A stretch of DNA of 55,439 bases, taken from Suillus spraguei. Its lineage: Eukaryota; Basidiomycota; Agaricomycetes; Boletales; Suillaceae. Every line of letters starts with the position of its first letter. Position 1 is the stretch's first letter. The notes under the pieces were generated by a model, which ran no database searches, was not told where the DNA came from, and saw nothing but the letters and a program-made list of their open reading frames with translations. Below, piece after piece: positions 9,401 to 20,800 of this stretch. The position numbers and the translations under genes are program-made. The stretch lies in NCBI GenBank assembly GCA_016800925.1, contig JABCPU010000428.1, positions 1-55,439 on the forward strand, in the 5' to 3' direction.

Positions 9401-12382
9401 CCCGTTAGAGGCTTAGTTAGCTTTCTCGTTGCTTAGGATAAAAACGTATTGTCTCGGTGTCTCGGTTCTCGGTACTATACAATAGTCAAGGAATACCATA
9501 CAATTCATTAGCAAAAATCAAGCAAAGTCAAGCCCAGTCTGAACGAGGTTTTCGCCTAAAGCTACGCTTCAGATTAAACAAAAATCAAGTAAAATCAAGC
9601 CCAGTCTGAACGAGGTTTTCGCCTAAAGCTACGCCTCATATTAAACAAAAATCAAGCAAAGTCAAGCAAAGTCTGAACGAGGTTTTGACCAGGAATACCA
9701 TAGTCAAGACGAGGATAAGAAACGCGACAGACTACGATACCATACGATAGTCAAGACAAGGATAAGGAATACAATACGCTACGATACGATACCACAGCAA
9801 GTCAAGCAATACAATGACAAGAGACTACGACAACAAGTCAAGCAAAATCAAGCAACGCAATAGCAAAAATCATGCAAAATGAAACCAAGTCTGAACGAGG
9901 TTTTCGCCTAAACCAACGCCCAAGATTAAGCGAAATCACGCCATTCAATAGCAAAAAAATAGCAAAAATCATGCAAAATCAAGCCAAGTCCGAACAAGGT
10001 TTTCGCCTAAAGCTACGCTTCAGATCAAACAAATAAAGCAAAATCAACGATCCAATAGCAAATAAATAGCAAAAATCACGCAAAATGAAGCCCAGTCCTG
10101 ACAAGGTTTTCGCCTAAAGCTATTGCAAACATATGATAGTCAAGACCACCATAAGCAAGTCAAGGATAAGAAATGCGATATCATAGGATATGATACGGTA
10201 GTCAAGACAAAGATAAGAAACAAAATAGACTACGATACCATACGACAGTCAAGACAAGGACAAGAAATGCGATACACTACGATAACATACGATACGATAA
10301 CGATAACGATAACATAGTCAAAGCAGGGCAATCATATGTTGGATCGCCCCCGCCCCCCGCCCATTAGAGTCGTTAGTCATCAGGTTTAGCTGTTTGAAAA
10401 CCACCACCAGCCCGTTAGCTTTCTCGTTGCTTAGGATATAAACGTATTGTCTCGGTGTCTCGGTTCTCGGTACTATAAGTCAGCCAGACACTACGATACA
10501 TTACCACAGCAAGTCAAGCAATACAACAGCAATAAATCAAGCAAAATCAAGCAATCCGATAGCAAAAATCACGCAAAATGAACCCAAGTCTGAACGAGGT
10601 TTTCGCCTAAAGCTACGCCTCGCATTCAATAGCAAAAATCACGCAAAATCAAGCCTAGTCCAAACGAGTTTTTCGCCTAGAGCCACCCATGACATTAAGC
10701 AAAATCAAGGCATTCCATAGCAAAAACATAGCAAACATTACGCAAAATCAAGCCAAGTCCGAACAAGGTTTTCGCCTAAAGCTACGCTTCAGATCAAACA
10801 AAATCAAGAGCAAAATCAAGCAAAGTCAAGCCCAGTCCTGACGAGGTTTTGATCAAACGAAACAAAATAAAATCAAGCAATCCAATAGCAAAAATCACGC
10901 AAAATCAAGCCCAGTCCTGACGAGGTTTTCGCCAAAGCTACGCTTCAGATCAGACAAAAATCAAGCAAAGTCAAGTCCAGTCCTGACGAGGTTTTCGCCT
11001 AAAGCTACGCTTCAGATCAAACAAAAATCAAGCAAAGTCAAGACCAGTCCTGACAACGTTTTCGCCTAAAGCTACACCTCAAATCAAGCAAAATCAAGCA
11101 AAGTCTGAACAAGGTTTTCGCCTCAGCCTATGCATCACCCCAGACAATGATAAGGATAAGCGATACAATAGTCAAGACTCCAATAGCAAAAGACGAGCAT
11201 AAGAAACGCCATACCATAGACTACGATAACTATACAAGACAACACTATATGATAACATAACATACAATACAATAGCAATACAATACCATACGATCACATA
11301 CGATAACAATACGATAGTCAAGGATAACAATAACAGGACTTGCCATACGTTAGATCCCCCCGCCCGCCCCCCGTTAAAGTTGTTAGTCATTAGGTTTAGC
11401 TGTTAGAAAACCACCCCCCCGCCCGTTAGAGGCTTAGTTAGCTTTCTCGTTGCTTAGGATAAAAACGTATTGTCTCGGTGTCTCGGTTCTCGGTACTATA
11501 CAATAGTCAAGGAATACCATACAATTCATTAGCAAAAATCAAGCAAAGTCAAGCCCAGTCTGAACGAGGTTTTCGCCTAAAGCTACGCTTCAGATTAAAC
11601 AAAAATCAAGTAAAATCAAGCCCAGTCTGAACGAGGTTTTCGCCTAAAGCTACGCCTCATATTAAACAAAAATCAAGCAAAGTCAAGCAAAGTCTGAACG
11701 AGGTTTTGACCAGGAATACCATAGTCAAGACGAGGATAAGAAACGCGACAGACTACGATACCATACGATAGTCAAGACAAGGATAAGGAATACAATACGC
11801 TACGATACGATACCACAGCAAGTCAAGCAATACAATGACAAGAGACTACGACAACAAGTCAAGCAAAATCAAGCAACGCAATAGCAAAAATCATGCAAAA
11901 TGAAACCAAGTCTGAACGAGGTTTTCGCCTAAACCAACGCCCAAGATTAAGCGAAATCACGCCATTCAATAGCAAAAAAATAGCAAAAATCATGCAAAAT
12001 CAAGCCAAGTCCGAACAAGGTTTTCGCCTAAAGCTACGCTTCAGATCAAACAAATAAAGCAAAATCAACGATCCAATAGCAAATAAATAGCAAAAATCAC
12101 GCAAAATGAAGCCCAGTCCTGACAAGGTTTTCGCCTATGTTAATGTACCGGTCGGTGCAGCCCTATACGGCCTGCGCCTGCGCAGTCGCATCGATGCGCC
12201 AGCCAATCAGAGAGGTCGCATCGATGCGCACCGATGCGCACAGTCAACCAGAGTGTGCGCACAGGCAATCAGAGCCTGCCAACGACCAACTAGACATGAT
12301 TCAATGTATCAGAGACAACAAGCCACCCTTGGAAAGAGTATTCATCGACACGATCCCAGGGACTGATGAATAGGGGCGACTT

Positions 12383-12711
12383 TAGCATACGCGTACGCTA
12401 AGATGATTTTTTGTCTAAGTAGATAAAAAATGGCATTAAAAATAGCAAAAATCAAGCAAAATCAAGGAAAGACGTGACATGCCAGATGCAACAAGCCACC
12501 CAGTCCACCAGCGCTAGACAGAGCATCATCTACAGTCACGAGTAGCATACGCGTACGCTAAAATGATTTTTAGTCTAAGAAGATAAAAAACAGCACAAAA
12601 AATAGCAAAAATCAAGCAAAATCAAGGAAAGACGTGACATGCCAGACGCAACTGGACACCCAGTCCAGACGGAGCATCATCTACAGTCACGAGTAGCATA
12701 CGCGTACGCTA
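12383..12711 (+). repeat. Three near-palindromic ACGCGT-centred 18-mers in ~155-bp sub-repeats (family B)
   Basis: TAGCATACGCGTACGCTA occurs at 12383-12400, 12543-12560 and 12694-12711. It equals its reverse complement except for one mismatched pair (position 5 and its mirror). Each site is followed by A-rich sequence and TGATTTTT. The intervening sub-repeats share AAAATAGCAAAAATCAAGCA, GGAAAGACGTGACATGCCAG and GCATCATCTACAGTCACGAG. Such palindromic sites are typical of dimeric DNA-binding proteins. ACGCGT is also the MluI cell-cycle box recognised by fungal MBF, but binding here is not shown. Confidence 0.9.
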
Positions 12712-12750
12712 AAATGATTTTTCAATAAAACAGCAAAAATCAAGCAATCA

Positions 12751-12873
12751 GCCTCGACCACCACAGTTAGAGCTAGGGTTCAATACCACCCCCCACCAGC
12801 TAGAGCTAGAGCTTTGTTAGCTGACTCGCTGCTTAGGCTGAAAACGTATTGTCTCGGTGTCTCGTTGTCTCGG
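12751..12873 (+). repeat. Conserved core module B1 (first copy in family B unit)
   Basis: The module starts GCCTCGACCACCACAGTTAG and contains AGCTAGGGTTCAATACC and ACCCCCCACCAGC. It then carries the core shared with A and C: GTTAGCTGACTCGCTGCTTA, GGCTGAAA and ACGTATTGTCTCGGTGTCTC. Upstream of the core the sequence is unrelated to A and C, so only about 50 bp is common to all three families. Copies recur at +2588 through the array and inverted on the right arm. Confidence 0.9.
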
Positions 12874-13128
12874 CATAGAGACAAGTAGAAGCGATAAAAT
12901 CAGCAAAATGAAGTCGAGTCAAAGCTAGATCCTGTCCTCGGCCCACGCGTCACCCCCCAGACTAGCGCTACGATAAGGAAGACAATCAAGAAAAGCAGAA
13001 GCGATACGTCACCACAGCAAGTCAAGCGATACCATGACAAGAGACTACGATAGCGAGACAAGCAATACAACAGCGATAAATCAAGGAAAATCATGCAAAA
13101 TGAACCCAAGTCTGAACGAGGTTTTCGC

Positions 13129-13690
13129 CTAAAGCTACGCCTCACATCAGCCATTCGATAGCAAAAATCACGCTGGATCAAGCCCAGTCCTGACGAGGTT
13201 TTCGCCTAAAGCTACGCATGAGATCAAGCAAAATCAAGCCATTCGATAGCAAACATCACACAAAATCAAGCCAAGTCCGAACGAGGTTTTCGCCTAAAGC
13301 CACGCTTCAGATGAAACAAAACAAAGCAAAGTCAAGCAATCCAATAGCAAAAATCATGCAGAGTCAAGCCCAGTCCTGACGAGGTTTTCGCTTAAAGCTA
13401 TGCTTCATATCAAACAAAAATCAAGCAAAGTCAAGCCCAGTCCTGACGAGGTTTTCGCCTAAAGCCACGCTTCAGATCAAACAAAAATAAAGCAATCCAC
13501 TAGCAAATATCAAGCAAAGTCAAGCCCAGTCTTGACCAGGTTTTCGCCTAAAGCTACGCTTCAGATCAAACAAAAATCAAGCAAAGTCAAGCCCAGTCCT
13601 CACGAGGTTTTCGCCTAAAGCCACGCCTCAGATCAAGCAAAATCAAGCAAAGTCAAGCAAAGTCTGAACAAGGTTTTTGCATCAGCCTAT
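13129..13690 (+). repeat. Interspersed GAGGTTTTCGCC minisatellite cluster (family B example)
   Basis: About eight copies of a degenerate ~65-100-bp motif occur here: (AAATCAAGC)n, CAGTCCTGAC, GAGGTTTTCGCCTAAAGC, TACGCTTCAGATCAAAC. The same motif is scattered through families A (for example ~4704, 4861, 4926, 5506 and 5572) and C (as GGCGAAAACC). It is therefore the ancestral short building block common to all three families. No coding or RNA function is apparent. Confidence 0.85.
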
Positions 13691-13923
13691 GCATCACCCC
13701 AGACAAAGACAACGATAAGCGATACGACAGTCAAGACTCTGACAGCAAAAGAAAAGGATAAGAAACGCCACACCACAGACTACGATGACCGAGTAACCGA
13801 GTCAAGTCACGGATACAACAAGATACCATACAATAGACAAGTCAAGGAACACGACAGACCACGACCATAGATAGAGGGAGACGCTAAGCTAAGATAGAAG
13901 AAAAACACCCAATACACGCAATC

Positions 13924-14047
13924 AGCCTCGACCACCACAGTTAGAGCTAGGGTTCAATACCACCCCCCACCAGCTAGAGCTAGAGCTTAGTTAGCTGACT
14001 CGCTGCTTAGGCTAAAAACGTATTGTCTCGGTGTCTCGGTGTCTCGG
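13924..14047 (+). repeat. Conserved core module B2 (second copy in family B unit)
   Basis: This is nearly identical to B1 through GCCTCGACC...CAGCTAGAGC. It then has GTTAGCTGACTCGCTGCTTA, GGCTAAAA and ACGTATTGTCTCGGTGTCTC, with one more GTGTCTCGG word than A1. It lies ~1170 bp after B1 and ~1415 bp before the next B1. Confidence 0.9.
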
Positions 14048-14345
14048 CTCAAGCGATACGATATGAGAGACCACCACAGCAAGACAGCGATACTCGCCCA
14101 CATCAAGCGATGCAAAGAGGCATCAAATAGCGAAAAATCAAGCGAAATGAAGACCAGTCGAAACGAGATTCTGACCTCGGCCCACGAGTCACCCCCAGAC
14201 GAGCGCCACAAAGAACTAGACCATGAAATCAAAGACAAGCCATAAGACAGCAAAGATCAACAAAATGCAACCAAAGACTAGGATCGCATCAGTCCGACAA
14301 TCAGCGCATGCATCAGAAAAGACAAGGGTCACGATAGTCACAAAT

Positions 14346-14498
14346 TAGCGTACGCGTATGCTAAAATCATCTCAAGAAAAGACAAGAATCAAGACAGTCA
14401 GAAGCAAGAGATAATCAAAGCTAAAATCACTGTCCATCAAGAGAACAAAAAAGATGAGCATCACGATAGTCGCGATAATTTAGCATACGCGTACGCTA
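14346..14498 (+). repeat. Two further ACGCGT-centred 18-mers, one in opposite orientation (family B)
   Basis: TAGCGTACGCGTATGCTA at 14346-14363 is the exact reverse complement of the form at 14481-14498 and at the three upstream sites. Both are flanked by AGACAA-rich sequence and followed by TCATCTC or TGATTTC. Together with the 12383-12711 sites this gives five 18-mers per unit, and roughly 55-60 in the window. Confidence 0.9.
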
Positions 14499-14692
14499 AT
14501 ATGATTTCTGAGCAAAAGACAAAAATATCGATAGTCGCAGCAACATAGATAACCAGCATACATGATTTCTCACAGAAGACATGAGATACGCTGCAGACAA
14601 GACTAGCCAGTCCATATGCTGGCTGCAATGAATCAAAGTGAGTGAGCCAGTGCTAAACATGATGCGCATGACCACAGCTATAGGGCTAGAAT

Positions 14693-14866
14693 GGATGCGA
14701 ATGCGCTTGCGCATCCAATCACCTATGTTAATGTACCGGTCGGTGCAGCCCTATACGGCCTGCGCCTGCGCAGTCGCATCGATGCGCCAGCCAATCAGAG
14801 AGGTCGCATCGATGCGCACCGATGCGCACAGTCAACCAGAGTGTGCGCACAGGCAATCAGAGCCTG
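14693..14866 (+). repeat. GC-rich palindrome and hairpin block at the family B unit boundary
   Basis: An imperfect hairpin occupies 14693-14716 (arms GGATGCG and CGCATCC). It is followed by the unit start CCTATG, then TACCGGTCGG and CTGCGCCTGCGCAG. GTCGCATCGATGCG occurs twice, 30 bp apart (14773 and 14803), each containing the 10-bp palindrome GCATCGATGC. The block continues with GTGTGCGCAC and a CAGGC/GCCTG stem-loop at 14850-14866. This is more GC-rich than the A-rich remainder of the unit. At the outer edges of both B arrays the 14693-14716 hairpin is absent, because the array is cut at CCTATG. Confidence 0.85.
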
Positions 14867-17800
14867 CCAACGACCAACTAGACATGATTCAATGTATCAG
14901 AGACAACAAGCCACCCTTGGAAAGAGTATTCATCGACACGATCCCAGGGACTGATGAATAGGGGCGACTTTAGCATACGCGTACGCTAAGATGATTTTTT
15001 GTCTAAGTAGATAAAAAATGGCATTAAAAATAGCAAAAATCAAGCAAAATCAAGGAAAGACGTGACATGCCAGATGCAACAAGCCACCCAGTCCACCAGC
15101 GCTAGACAGAGCATCATCTACAGTCACGAGTAGCATACGCGTACGCTAAAATGATTTTTAGTCTAAGAAGATAAAAAACAGCACAAAAAATAGCAAAAAT
15201 CAAGCAAAATCAAGGAAAGACGTGACATGCCAGACGCAACTGGACACCCAGTCCAGACGGAGCATCATCTACAGTCACGAGTAGCATACGCGTACGCTAA
15301 AATGATTTTTCAATAAAACAGCAAAAATCAAGCAATCAGCCTCGACCACCACAGTTAGAGCTAGGGTTCAATACCACCCCCCACCAGCTAGAGCTAGAGC
15401 TTTGTTAGCTGACTCGCTGCTTAGGCTGAAAACGTATTGTCTCGGTGTCTCGTTGTCTCGGCATAGAGACAAGTAGAAGCGATAAAATCAGCAAAATGAA
15501 GTCGAGTCAAAGCTAGATCCTGTCCTCGGCCCACGCGTCACCCCCCAGACTAGCGCTACGATAAGGAAGACAATCAAGAAAAGCAGAAGCGATACGTCAC
15601 CACAGCAAGTCAAGCGATACCATGACAAGAGACTACGATAGCGAGACAAGCAATACAACAGCGATAAATCAAGGAAAATCATGCAAAATGAACCCAAGTC
15701 TGAACGAGGTTTTCGCCTAAAGCTACGCCTCACATCAGCCATTCGATAGCAAAAATCACGCTGGATCAAGCCCAGTCCTGACGAGGTTTTCGCCTAAAGC
15801 TACGCATGAGATCAAGCAAAATCAAGCCATTCGATAGCAAACATCACACAAAATCAAGCCAAGTCCGAACGAGGTTTTCGCCTAAAGCCACGCTTCAGAT
15901 GAAACAAAACAAAGCAAAGTCAAGCAATCCAATAGCAAAAATCATGCAGAGTCAAGCCCAGTCCTGACGAGGTTTTCGCTTAAAGCTATGCTTCATATCA
16001 AACAAAAATCAAGCAAAGTCAAGCCCAGTCCTGACGAGGTTTTCGCCTAAAGCCACGCTTCAGATCAAACAAAAATAAAGCAATCCACTAGCAAATATCA
16101 AGCAAAGTCAAGCCCAGTCTTGACCAGGTTTTCGCCTAAAGCTACGCTTCAGATCAAACAAAAATCAAGCAAAGTCAAGCCCAGTCCTCACGAGGTTTTC
16201 GCCTAAAGCCACGCCTCAGATCAAGCAAAATCAAGCAAAGTCAAGCAAAGTCTGAACAAGGTTTTTGCATCAGCCTATGCATCACCCCAGACAAAGACAA
16301 CGATAAGCGATACGACAGTCAAGACTCTGACAGCAAAAGAAAAGGATAAGAAACGCCACACCACAGACTACGATGACCGAGTAACCGAGTCAAGTCACGG
16401 ATACAACAAGATACCATACAATAGACAAGTCAAGGAACACGACAGACCACGACCATAGATAGAGGGAGACGCTAAGCTAAGATAGAAGAAAAACACCCAA
16501 TACACGCAATCAGCCTCGACCACCACAGTTAGAGCTAGGGTTCAATACCACCCCCCACCAGCTAGAGCTAGAGCTTAGTTAGCTGACTCGCTGCTTAGGC
16601 TAAAAACGTATTGTCTCGGTGTCTCGGTGTCTCGGCTCAAGCGATACGATATGAGAGACCACCACAGCAAGACAGCGATACTCGCCCACATCAAGCGATG
16701 CAAAGAGGCATCAAATAGCGAAAAATCAAGCGAAATGAAGACCAGTCGAAACGAGATTCTGACCTCGGCCCACGAGTCACCCCCAGACGAGCGCCACAAA
16801 GAACTAGACCATGAAATCAAAGACAAGCCATAAGACAGCAAAGATCAACAAAATGCAACCAAAGACTAGGATCGCATCAGTCCGACAATCAGCGCATGCA
16901 TCAGAAAAGACAAGGGTCACGATAGTCACAAATTAGCGTACGCGTATGCTAAAATCATCTCAAGAAAAGACAAGAATCAAGACAGTCAGAAGCAAGAGAT
17001 AATCAAAGCTAAAATCACTGTCCATCAAGAGAACAAAAAAGATGAGCATCACGATAGTCGCGATAATTTAGCATACGCGTACGCTAATATGATTTCTGAG
17101 CAAAAGACAAAAATATCGATAGTCGCAGCAACATAGATAACCAGCATACATGATTTCTCACAGAAGACATGAGATACGCTGCAGACAAGACTAGCCAGTC
17201 CATATGCTGGCTGCAATGAATCAAAGTGAGTGAGCCAGTGCTAAACATGATGCGCATGACCACAGCTATAGGGCTAGAATGGATGCGAATGCGCTTGCGC
17301 ATCCAATCACCTATGTTAATGTACCGGTCGGTGCAGCCCTATACGGCCTGCGCCTGCGCAGTCGCATCGATGCGCCAGCCAATCAGAGAGGTCGCATCGA
17401 TGCGCACCGATGCGCACAGTCAACCAGAGTGTGCGCACAGGCAATCAGAGCCTGCCAACGACCAACTAGACATGATTCAATGTATCAGAGACAACAAGCC
17501 ACCCTTGGAAAGAGTATTCATCGACACGATCCCAGGGACTGATGAATAGGGGCGACTTTAGCATACGCGTACGCTAAGATGATTTTTTGTCTAAGTAGAT
17601 AAAAAATGGCATTAAAAATAGCAAAAATCAAGCAAAATCAAGGAAAGACGTGACATGCCAGATGCAACAAGCCACCCAGTCCACCAGCGCTAGACAGAGC
17701 ATCATCTACAGTCACGAGTAGCATACGCGTACGCTAAAATGATTTTTAGTCTAAGAAGATAAAAAACAGCACAAAAAATAGCAAAAATCAAGCAAAATCA

Positions 17801-20800
17801 AGGAAAGACGTGACATGCCAGACGCAACTGGACACCCAGTCCAGACGGAGCATCATCTACAGTCACGAGTAGCATACGCGTACGCTAAAATGATTTTTCA
17901 ATAAAACAGCAAAAATCAAGCAATCAGCCTCGACCACCACAGTTAGAGCTAGGGTTCAATACCACCCCCCACCAGCTAGAGCTAGAGCTTTGTTAGCTGA
18001 CTCGCTGCTTAGGCTGAAAACGTATTGTCTCGGTGTCTCGTTGTCTCGGCATAGAGACAAGTAGAAGCGATAAAATCAGCAAAATGAAGTCGAGTCAAAG
18101 CTAGATCCTGTCCTCGGCCCACGCGTCACCCCCCAGACTAGCGCTACGATAAGGAAGACAATCAAGAAAAGCAGAAGCGATACGTCACCACAGCAAGTCA
18201 AGCGATACCATGACAAGAGACTACGATAGCGAGACAAGCAATACAACAGCGATAAATCAAGGAAAATCATGCAAAATGAACCCAAGTCTGAACGAGGTTT
18301 TCGCCTAAAGCTACGCCTCACATCAGCCATTCGATAGCAAAAATCACGCTGGATCAAGCCCAGTCCTGACGAGGTTTTCGCCTAAAGCTACGCATGAGAT
18401 CAAGCAAAATCAAGCCATTCGATAGCAAACATCACACAAAATCAAGCCAAGTCCGAACGAGGTTTTCGCCTAAAGCCACGCTTCAGATGAAACAAAACAA
18501 AGCAAAGTCAAGCAATCCAATAGCAAAAATCATGCAGAGTCAAGCCCAGTCCTGACGAGGTTTTCGCTTAAAGCTATGCTTCATATCAAACAAAAATCAA
18601 GCAAAGTCAAGCCCAGTCCTGACGAGGTTTTCGCCTAAAGCCACGCTTCAGATCAAACAAAAATAAAGCAATCCACTAGCAAATATCAAGCAAAGTCAAG
18701 CCCAGTCTTGACCAGGTTTTCGCCTAAAGCTACGCTTCAGATCAAACAAAAATCAAGCAAAGTCAAGCCCAGTCCTCACGAGGTTTTCGCCTAAAGCCAC
18801 GCCTCAGATCAAGCAAAATCAAGCAAAGTCAAGCAAAGTCTGAACAAGGTTTTTGCATCAGCCTATGCATCACCCCAGACAAAGACAACGATAAGCGATA
18901 CGACAGTCAAGACTCTGACAGCAAAAGAAAAGGATAAGAAACGCCACACCACAGACTACGATGACCGAGTAACCGAGTCAAGTCACGGATACAACAAGAT
19001 ACCATACAATAGACAAGTCAAGGAACACGACAGACCACGACCATAGATAGAGGGAGACGCTAAGCTAAGATAGAAGAAAAACACCCAATACACGCAATCA
19101 GCCTCGACCACCACAGTTAGAGCTAGGGTTCAATACCACCCCCCACCAGCTAGAGCTAGAGCTTAGTTAGCTGACTCGCTGCTTAGGCTAAAAACGTATT
19201 GTCTCGGTGTCTCGGTGTCTCGGCTCAAGCGATACGATATGAGAGACCACCACAGCAAGACAGCGATACTCGCCCACATCAAGCGATGCAAAGAGGCATC
19301 AAATAGCGAAAAATCAAGCGAAATGAAGACCAGTCGAAACGAGATTCTGACCTCGGCCCACGAGTCACCCCCAGACGAGCGCCACAAAGAACTAGACCAT
19401 GAAATCAAAGACAAGCCATAAGACAGCAAAGATCAACAAAATGCAACCAAAGACTAGGATCGCATCAGTCCGACAATCAGCGCATGCATCAGAAAAGACA
19501 AGGGTCACGATAGTCACAAATTAGCGTACGCGTATGCTAAAATCATCTCAAGAAAAGACAAGAATCAAGACAGTCAGAAGCAAGAGATAATCAAAGCTAA
19601 AATCACTGTCCATCAAGAGAACAAAAAAGATGAGCATCACGATAGTCGCGATAATTTAGCATACGCGTACGCTAATATGATTTCTGAGCAAAAGACAAAA
19701 ATATCGATAGTCGCAGCAACATAGATAACCAGCATACATGATTTCTCACAGAAGACATGAGATACGCTGCAGACAAGACTAGCCAGTCCATATGCTGGCT
19801 GCAATGAATCAAAGTGAGTGAGCCAGTGCTAAACATGATGCGCATGACCACAGCTATAGGGCTAGAATGGATGCGAATGCGCTTGCGCATCCAATCACCT
19901 ATGTTAATGTACCGGTCGGTGCAGCCCTATACGGCCTGCGCCTGCGCAGTCGCATCGATGCGCCAGCCAATCAGAGAGGTCGCATCGATGCGCACCGATG
20001 CGCACAGTCAACCAGAGTGTGCGCACAGGCAATCAGAGCCTGCCAACGACCAACTAGACATGATTCAATGTATCAGAGACAACAAGCCACCCTTGGAAAG
20101 AGTATTCATCGACACGATCCCAGGGACTGATGAATAGGGGCGACTTTAGCATACGCGTACGCTAAGATGATTTTTTGTCTAAGTAGATAAAAAATGGCAT
20201 TAAAAATAGCAAAAATCAAGCAAAATCAAGGAAAGACGTGACATGCCAGATGCAACAAGCCACCCAGTCCACCAGCGCTAGACAGAGCATCATCTACAGT
20301 CACGAGTAGCATACGCGTACGCTAAAATGATTTTTAGTCTAAGAAGATAAAAAACAGCACAAAAAATAGCAAAAATCAAGCAAAATCAAGGAAAGACGTG
20401 ACATGCCAGACGCAACTGGACACCCAGTCCAGACGGAGCATCATCTACAGTCACGAGTAGCATACGCGTACGCTAAAATGATTTTTCAATAAAACAGCAA
20501 AAATCAAGCAATCAGCCTCGACCACCACAGTTAGAGCTAGGGTTCAATACCACCCCCCACCAGCTAGAGCTAGAGCTTTGTTAGCTGACTCGCTGCTTAG
20601 GCTGAAAACGTATTGTCTCGGTGTCTCGTTGTCTCGGCATAGAGACAAGTAGAAGCGATAAAATCAGCAAAATGAAGTCGAGTCAAAGCTAGATCCTGTC
20701 CTCGGCCCACGCGTCACCCCCCAGACTAGCGCTACGATAAGGAAGACAATCAAGAAAAGCAGAAGCGATACGTCACCACAGCAAGTCAAGCGATACCATG

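Larger units (their letters stand above)
4558..12133 (+). repeat. Satellite family A, ~2021-bp unit, 3.75 tandem copies
   Basis: Units begin at CGCATTCAATAGC at 4558, 6579, 8600 and 10621. The last unit is cut at 12133, where family B begins. Copies are nearly identical. Differences seen include a C/T site (C at 5084 and in unit 2; T at 9127 and in unit 4), an extra A near 5470 in unit 1, and a missing base near 4912 in unit 1. Each unit is itself a diverged pair of ~1-kb half-units, each with one conserved core module (see 5292-5435 and 6304-6434). Between the cores lie many short interspersed copies of a motif around GAGGTTTTCGCCTAAAGC with A-rich spacers (AAATCAAGCAAA types) and stretches built from ATACGATA and CGATAA words. 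No protein-like reading frame is supported; the short frames simply recur with the unit. Confidence 0.97.

Noticed and set aside
12745..12873. tRNA gene in the core module
   Set aside because: Despite a box-B-like word, the expected T-stem pairs, A box, anticodon arm and acceptor stem cannot be drawn.
12900..13181. 93-codon minus-strand frame in family B and similar 60-100-codon frames in A and C
   Set aside because: They are translations of the GAGGTTTTCGCC minisatellite and core DNA. No domain, start context or codon pattern supports them, and the hydrophobic look comes from T-rich sequence.
14638..14961. 107-codon frame repeated in every family B unit (and its overlapping 87-codon partner)
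   Set aside because: It recurs only because the DNA unit recurs. It crosses the palindromic block, two overlapping frames are equally long, composition is not protein-like, and it is disrupted without compensation in the units at 32774 and 39736.
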